Notes under the pieces: model-generated | The model's database searches: none | What the model was told of the DNA's origin: nothing | What the model saw: the letters and a program-made list of their open reading frames with translations, nothing else | Assembly (NCBI GenBank): GCA_001766655.1 | Contig: MJCC01000032.1 | Span: forward strand, 6,386 to 35,524 | Reading direction: 5' to 3' | Length of the DNA stretch: 29,139 nucleotides | Source: Phytomonas francai | Taxonomy: Eukaryota > Euglenozoa > Kinetoplastea > Trypanosomatida > Trypanosomatidae | Shown: in pieces, positions 24,580 through 29,139 of the stretch | How the letters are laid out: the number at the start of each line of letters is the position of its first letter | Numbering within the stretch: position 1 is the stretch's first letter | Program-made: the position numbers and the translations under genes

Positions 24580-27500
24580 ATGAGCATGCCACCGCACCAG
24601 CCGTCAAGGAGCATCCAACCCACGTCCGCCGCTGACAGCCCAGGGGGAATTTCATCCAACCCGGAAGAATCCCAGAAAAGAGCGCATGTGAAGGACTTGA
24701 ATACAACCCGCAACCCGCTCGTGAATGTCTCGACGCCTGCCATAAGCAAGCGACTCTTTTCCTCAGATTTAGATAAACCTGTAAAAGAGGACGGTTCACC
24801 TGTGAAGGACGCGACTCCTCATGAAAGGGAATCACTCTCGGTGGAGAAGGTGCTTACACAAGCTGCAGAGGCCCCTCTATTCAAGGGGGAAGCCTCTCTG
24901 CCTGGTCCTGGCATAAGTGCAAAAGCAGCTGCTCCTGTGGATAAAAAGGTATCTGAAGCCCATTCACGACAAAATCGAACCAGCGCCAAGCGTCGTAAAC
25001 ATAAAAATAGGTTTAAAAGCTTGCCAGTTGCGTCCAAAGAGAAGGCGCCGGGTTTGAACAGCTTTAATGCGTCGACCAGCGTCGTGCAACCTCCACTGCC
25101 TACGGAGGCGGAAATCCCTGCGGTAGGCGTACCCCCTACCGGTGTTATTGACGTTTCTTCTCCCCCATTACCAAACACAGCGAAAGGGGAAGCTCCAGCC
25201 GCGCTGCCAAACCCTCCTTCCGAGGCTCCTAAATCCAAGCCTCGCGCTGCGATGACGAAGTTTAATAGCATTAACAACAATAGTAATAAGAATAAACTTC
25301 CCCGGCGTAAGTTCTTTGTCGATATCGAAGATGTTGATTCACCGCCCTCCTTGCCAGCAGAAGAAGCCACAACTACGTCGGCAGACAACGCTGACGGCAA
25401 GTCTACGAAAGCTCCGCAGACTGCTAACCCTGAAACAGAGAAAGTTGAAGAGAAAATACAAACTGAGATACACGCGATAAAAGAGGTGAAATCTCAGGAC
25501 GAACCTACTGCAGGCGTCCTATATTCTCAAGAAACTCCTCATCCCCCTATCGTGGAGTGCGCTCCAAAGGCGCCTACCGTGCGGAGTCTTTCCAGCTACA
25601 GGAGGTCGCGTAAACAAACCAAGCGCAGGGGTGCTATTCAAGGGAACGTATCCATTGAGCCTAGGGAAACTAGCAACGCATCTACGGCAACAAAGCCTGT
25701 TGAAAAGAAAAACGAATCGAAACCGATAGTTAGCGGCCTTGGTGAAACGAAAATAATGGAAAAATTAGCTCCCCAAGTAAAGGAAGCTGTCCCCACCGCA
25801 GAACTGTCAACAAAAGATAGGGCGGATGCGCAAGGAGGTGCATCCAAGCATACGCAGGAGCCACTACTCTCTCCTGTGCACCCCATTACACGAAGTACCT
25901 CCACAATTGCCGAAAAAGAGAACAAAGAACACGCCACTGAAAGGGGTACGGCTGCGCTGAAAAGCCTCACGCAGCCTCACGCAGCTGAAGAAGATGGAGC
26001 GGTCGAGAAAGTCCCTTCCGTTGAGTCGGATGAAGATAATGGGAATAACGAGAACAACGCCACACAAAAGAACGCCGTGGAGGGAGCGAAGGAGCCATGG
26101 GTATACGCAGATTTCATATCGCGCCCATCCCCCGATCGAATCATGAGCTACACCAAATTTAAGAAGCTTCTCCAGGTCCGCAATAAGAGAGAGAAAAAGC
26201 GGGCCGCTGTCAAGGCTACACGTCTCTCAGGTACGCCAAGCGCGGCAGGCAAAGCCCACAGCGCTGAAAGGAATGAAGATCATCAGCCTGTCGAAGTGGA
26301 GCATAGCACGAATGCAGAGGTGATCAAGCATGGGATGCCTACCCAGGATACTCTTCCCTTGGATTCACTTCCCAATCAGCGCAATATTAGCAGCCTCAAG
26401 GAGGAAAAGGAAACCCATTCTCTACCACCACAAAGATCTTCTAAAGGCAACAACAAGAGAAATAATGCACGGGCAAAATACCGTACAACGCGTGAAGTGC
26501 AATCATCAGTGGAGCCCTTGGGAGAGGAAGACGCAGCGGCTTCCAGGGATATGTCAGTGAGGTTCAACCCCGAGATGGGAGCGAAAAAAGAGGCCGCAAT
26601 ACCTTCTGGAGGAGGACAATCTCCCGTATTGTCAGATGACCCTTCCAAGTCATCCACCACGCTATTAAACGATTCTGACGGTACCGCAAACGAGATTCCG
26701 CCGGCCAACGTTGCCGCGGGGCTTCCCACGCCAGGGGTGGCGAGGCACTACGCTAATAAAATACGGCGAAAGAAAGGCCGTAAAGTGGCGCCCTTATCCC
26801 CAGTGAAGCCCGTTAAAGGGTCTGTTATCGAGAGCACCGCCATGGAGAACACGTTGAAGGTAGACAGGGAAACGAGCCCAGCCGAGGTGGGGGTGGTACC
26901 TTTGATGGGAAAGGGCGAATTATACGCCGCCGTGAAGTCACGCGCGGCGGCGGAGACTATAGTGGCGAATATAGAGCCCATAGAGGATAATACTAGCGGC
27001 GAGACGAGCGCTTTTGCAGAGGAAGATGTCCAGTATGAGGCCGAAGCTGCGAAGGTTGCACCGCCTGATGCAGTGCAGCCTGAGGATACACCCAGAAGGA
27101 AATCTGCGCAAGACTCTGGGAATAGCATTCCGGGGTTGAACGTCAATGGGCGGGTCTTTCCTTTCTCATCAGCGAGGTCCGACGCAGTAGGGGCTCGAGG
27201 TGGAGATAAAGCCAAGCAGCCGCAGCAGGTTGTGAAAGATGACGGAAAGGTATTTGGCACAAATCTCTCAGCGAGGAAGAGAAGAGCTGCTCTACGGCGG
27301 AAACGTGCGCAGCGCAGTCGAGACCTTATTAAAGCGAAGATACTAGAGCTGCAACAACGAATTCGGGAGCTTTCCCAACGTGAACTGCCTGCCGTCTCCG
27401 AGAAAGCGCCACCTTTAGCAGACACCCTTGCGGAGGAAACTGCCCCTGGAGATGTTGAATATGACACCTCAGAGGATGGAGAGGAACCTTACGAGAACAG

Positions 27501-28377
27501 TGCTGCGTCCCCAGAGGACGACGAGATTGTGGAAGAAGCGGAGCTGGATGCAGTCTCCGAACCCGACCCGGAAGAGACCTCTGCTGAAGGAGAAGAGGTG
27601 ACAGAAGAACTCCTCGATGAAGAGCCGGAGGTTATTCCTGATGAACAATTCGCTTCTGAACTGCAGGAGGACCCTCTCACGCCACCGACTGAAGACTATA
27701 CGGCACCGGAAGACAACCCCGCGGCGGAGGATATGACGTCTGAGTTCGCGGATGACGAGATCCCCTCCAACGGCGCCAGCCCTACTTCACAACTCGACGA
27801 AAGCCCGAACGAACCTACAGGGGAGCTGCCGGAAGAAACCCCCGCGGTTGAACAGGCCGTGAGCCTGGAGCACCAGCCAACGCAGCGTCAGCTCTCCGCG
27901 AAGAAGCGCATAACGCGCCACCGTGCGCTGGCGAAGGCCCGTCGACAGCGCCGCCTGAGCGCGGCCATGCAAAAGGCGGGCGAGCCGCTGCCGAAAGACA
28001 CGATGCCCAACGAACAGCCTCCAGAAGTGGAGGCGCCCACAGCCCTCTCCGAAACCTCTGCCCTGAAGCTTTCTGACGGTGGAGTGGTGCTGGAGAACTT
28101 CACGGACGGGGAGATGGTCGTACGGCGGGTCTCGCCGGAGCAGCCGTGGGGGATTGGCCTGCGCTACGACTGGTCGGCCCGCGCGCTGGCGGTGGCGTCC
28201 TTCCCAACCTTCCCGGCCACGGACCCCCGCCATCAACACGGCTTTATCCGGCGCTACCAGAGCCGGCCGGTGTGGTACCTCAAGGAGGTCAACGGCGCGG
28301 ACGCCACCAATCTGAAGTCGGTGATGGAGGTGCTATCCCGTACCCTAACCGCACGGTTTGTGTTTAAACGTGTTTAA
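24580..28377 (+). CDS. Large low-complexity protein, 1265 aa, with recurrent basic clusters and a PDZ-like C-terminus
   Basis: I do not recognise the full protein. Residues 1 to about 1150 are Pro/Ser/Glu/Lys/Ala-rich and predicted disordered. Short strongly basic clusters recur inside this acidic background: RRKHKNR (about 138), LPRRKFF (240), YRRSRKQTKRR (340), VRNKREKKR (535), KRNNARAK (625), IRRKKGRK (728), SARKRRAALRRKRAQRSR (898), SAKKRITRHRALAKARRQRR (1105). A Glu/Asp-dominated stretch lies near 955-1050. The last about 90 residues are folded: VVRRVSPEQPWGIGLRYDW, a middle with FPTFPATDPRHQHGF, then VWYLKEVNGADATNLKSV and a final FVFKRV strand. The GIGL-like opening, LKEVNG turn and helix resemble a PDZ fold, known to bind C-terminal peptides. 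A cytoskeletal or scaffold role is inference only. Confidence 0.8.
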   Translation: MSMPPHQPSRSIQPTSAADSPGGISSNPEESQKRAHVKDLNTTRNPLVNVSTPAISKRLFSSDLDKPVKEDGSPVKDATPHERESLSVEKVLTQAAEAPLFKGEASLPGPGISAKAAAPVDKKVSEAHSRQNRTSAKRRKHKNRFKSLPVASKEKAPGLNSFNASTSVVQPPLPTEAEIPAVGVPPTGVIDVSSPPLPNTAKGEAPAALPNPPSEAPKSKPRAAMTKFNSINNNSNKNKLPRRKFFVDIEDVDSPPSLPAEEATTTSADNADGKSTKAPQTANPETEKVEEKIQTEIHAIKEVKSQDEPTAGVLYSQETPHPPIVECAPKAPTVRSLSSYRRSRKQTKRRGAIQGNVSIEPRETSNASTATKPVEKKNESKPIVSGLGETKIMEKLAPQVKEAVPTAELSTKDRADAQGGASKHTQEPLLSPVHPITRSTSTIAEKENKEHATERGTAALKSLTQPHAAEEDGAVEKVPSVESDEDNGNNENNATQKNAVEGAKEPWVYADFISRPSPDRIMSYTKFKKLLQVRNKREKKRAAVKATRLSGTPSAAGKAHSAERNEDHQPVEVEHSTNAEVIKHGMPTQDTLPLDSLPNQRNISSLKEEKETHSLPPQRSSKGNNKRNNARAKYRTTREVQSSVEPLGEEDAAASRDMSVRFNPEMGAKKEAAIPSGGGQSPVLSDDPSKSSTTLLNDSDGTANEIPPANVAAGLPTPGVARHYANKIRRKKGRKVAPLSPVKPVKGSVIESTAMENTLKVDRETSPAEVGVVPLMGKGELYAAVKSRAAAETIVANIEPIEDNTSGETSAFAEEDVQYEAEAAKVAPPDAVQPEDTPRRKSAQDSGNSIPGLNVNGRVFPFSSARSDAVGARGGDKAKQPQQVVKDDGKVFGTNLSARKRRAALRRKRAQRSRDLIKAKILELQQRIRELSQRELPAVSEKAPPLADTLAEETAPGDVEYDTSEDGEEPYENSAASPEDDEIVEEAELDAVSEPDPEETSAEGEEVTEELLDEEPEVIPDEQFASELQEDPLTPPTEDYTAPEDNPAAEDMTSEFADDEIPSNGASPTSQLDESPNEPTGELPEETPAVEQAVSLEHQPTQRQLSAKKRITRHRALAKARRQRRLSAAMQKAGEPLPKDTMPNEQPPEVEAPTALSETSALKLSDGGVVLENFTDGEMVVRRVSPEQPWGIGLRYDWSARALAVASFPTFPATDPRHQHGFIRRYQSRPVWYLKEVNGADATNLKSVMEVLSRTLTARFVFKRV

Positions 28378-28889
28378 GCAAAGCGTAAGATGGGCCTTTC
28401 ACCGTAGGCCGTTCTTCAATAGATAGGGGTAAGGTAAGGGGATCGCAAAAGCACATCCATAGACATATAGAATGTCCTAATCTTAAACATATAGAGAAAA
28501 TAACACCTAAGGCATCACTGCTTGCGTGGAATATTAGGTTTTTATATCTTTGAAATTCTCATTTTACGCGAAGCACCGTAAGATTTCCTCTTTTTGGAGC
28601 CCCGTTTGGAGGCCTAGCAGAGGTCTATCGAGGGCAACGCGCTGTATGTTATTGAGGGGAATGGGAACAGCACCTCTTCGTCTCTATGCTTCTGTCATTT
28701 TTTTGTTTTTTCTTCGCATAGCATTCTTCCTTTGAGAGTCACCATTGTTATTGTTATTATTTAGCTTTGCTATTTTAGCGGTGTGGAAGGGTATTGGGTC
28801 CCTTTTCTTCGATCGCCCACCTTCGCGAGCAGCCTTGATAGAGCCCTCCTCCCTCTCTTTTTCCCGTGTGTGAACTAGCGAAAAGGACG
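28378..28889 (+). promoter_or_regulatory. Intergenic region with acceptor at 28877-28878
   Basis: About 510 bases without a gene. A tract at about 28844-28865 (CCCTCCTCCCTCTCTTTTTC) is followed by AG 28877-28878, twelve bases before the next ATG. Confidence 0.6.
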
Positions 28890-29139
28890 ATGGCCTCGCG
28901 GCACGGCTCGGTTGCCCCCCGCGCCACGACCCCCCCGCTCTACTACCGGCGGCCGGAGGGGGTCGCGCCGTCCTACCACGTCCCCGCCCGCGACCTCCCC
29001 TCCCTCCAACTCCACCTCCAGGCCGCAGCCCGGCCCACGGCCCCCCCCCCCCCCCCTCCTTTCCTCCCGAGAATTGGAAGGGCCACGCGAGCACGCGCAC
29101 CCTCGGCTGTGACACGCGCACCCTCGGCTGTGACACGCG
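28890..29139 (+). CDS. Partial CDS, N-terminus of an unknown protein, cut by the window edge
   Basis: ATG 28890 follows a strong tract and acceptor and opens a frame with no stop to the end of the window (83 codons). The product starts MASRHGSVAPRATTPPLYYR, is rich in Pro, Ala and Arg, contains a run of six Pro encoded by a 16-base C run (29041-29056), and ends in a 7-residue repeat TRAPSAV encoded by the 21-nt repeat at 29093. Very GC-rich, like the genes at 1758 and 18809. No family can be assigned from this disordered start. A shorter closed frame nearby is a shadow. Confidence 0.6.
   Translation, partial: MASRHGSVAPRATTPPLYYRRPEGVAPSYHVPARDLPSLQLHLQAAARPTAPPPPPPFLPRIGRATRARAPSAVTRAPSAVTR
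29041..29056. repeat. 16-base C homopolymer in coding sequence
   Basis: Encodes polyproline in the partial gene. A run this long is prone to slippage, so the downstream frame should be treated with caution. Confidence 0.8.
29093..29139 (+). repeat. 21-nt tandem repeat at the window edge
   Basis: Two perfect copies (29093-29113 and 29114-29134) and the first five bases of a third. The period is a multiple of three, so the frame is kept. The sequence stops inside the array. Confidence 0.9.

Overview
The window looks like nuclear DNA of a kinetoplastid protist, most likely a trypanosomatid. Every convincing gene lies on the + strand and none shows an intron. Nearly every gene is preceded by a polypyrimidine tract and an AG, the layout of trans-splice acceptors in polycistronically transcribed genomes. 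The proteins are eukaryotic (FG nucleoporin, Vps11, Tousled-like kinase, Maf1), and UTR and intergenic DNA is AT-rich with dinucleotide microsatellites while several genes are very GC-rich. TAA, TAG and TGA all end genes, so the code appears standard. I cannot name the genus.

Layout. 1-685: leader DNA beginning with a 16-G run. 686-1459: unrecognised GC-rich gene. 1758-2981: 3'(2'),5'-bisphosphate nucleotidase / inositol-phosphatase-family enzyme. 3356-3907: unknown small protein. 4460-4738: small RIIa/DPY-30-like protein. 4996-7023: Nup54-like FG nucleoporin with a recent 390-nt internal duplication. 7382-10795: Vps11 with a C-terminal RING. 11065-11940: bacterial-type aldo-keto reductase. 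12379-12822: unknown 147-aa protein. 13302-15713: Tousled-like kinase with a 60-nt tandem repeat interrupted by an 85-N gap. 16633-17460: multi-pass membrane protein. 18809-19600: Maf1, the RNA polymerase III repressor. 21339-21985: an apparently interrupted gene. 22827-23102: unknown small acidic-tailed protein. 23495-24037: single-RRM protein. 24580-28377: 1265-residue low-complexity protein with recurrent basic clusters and a PDZ-like C-terminus. 28890-end: start of a further gene, cut by the window edge inside a 21-nt tandem repeat.

The genes do not form one pathway; they cover nuclear transport, vesicle tethering, chromatin, Pol III control and redox, as expected in a polycistronic unit where neighbours are co-transcribed but not functionally linked. 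I found no tRNA, rRNA, CRISPR array or complete mobile element. The most interesting points are internal repeat dynamics in the nucleoporin and kinase, the broken gene near 21.5 kb, the bacterial-like reductase, the large basic-cluster protein, and strong GC mosaicism within single genes. I saw no clear sign of a wholly new multi-gene system.
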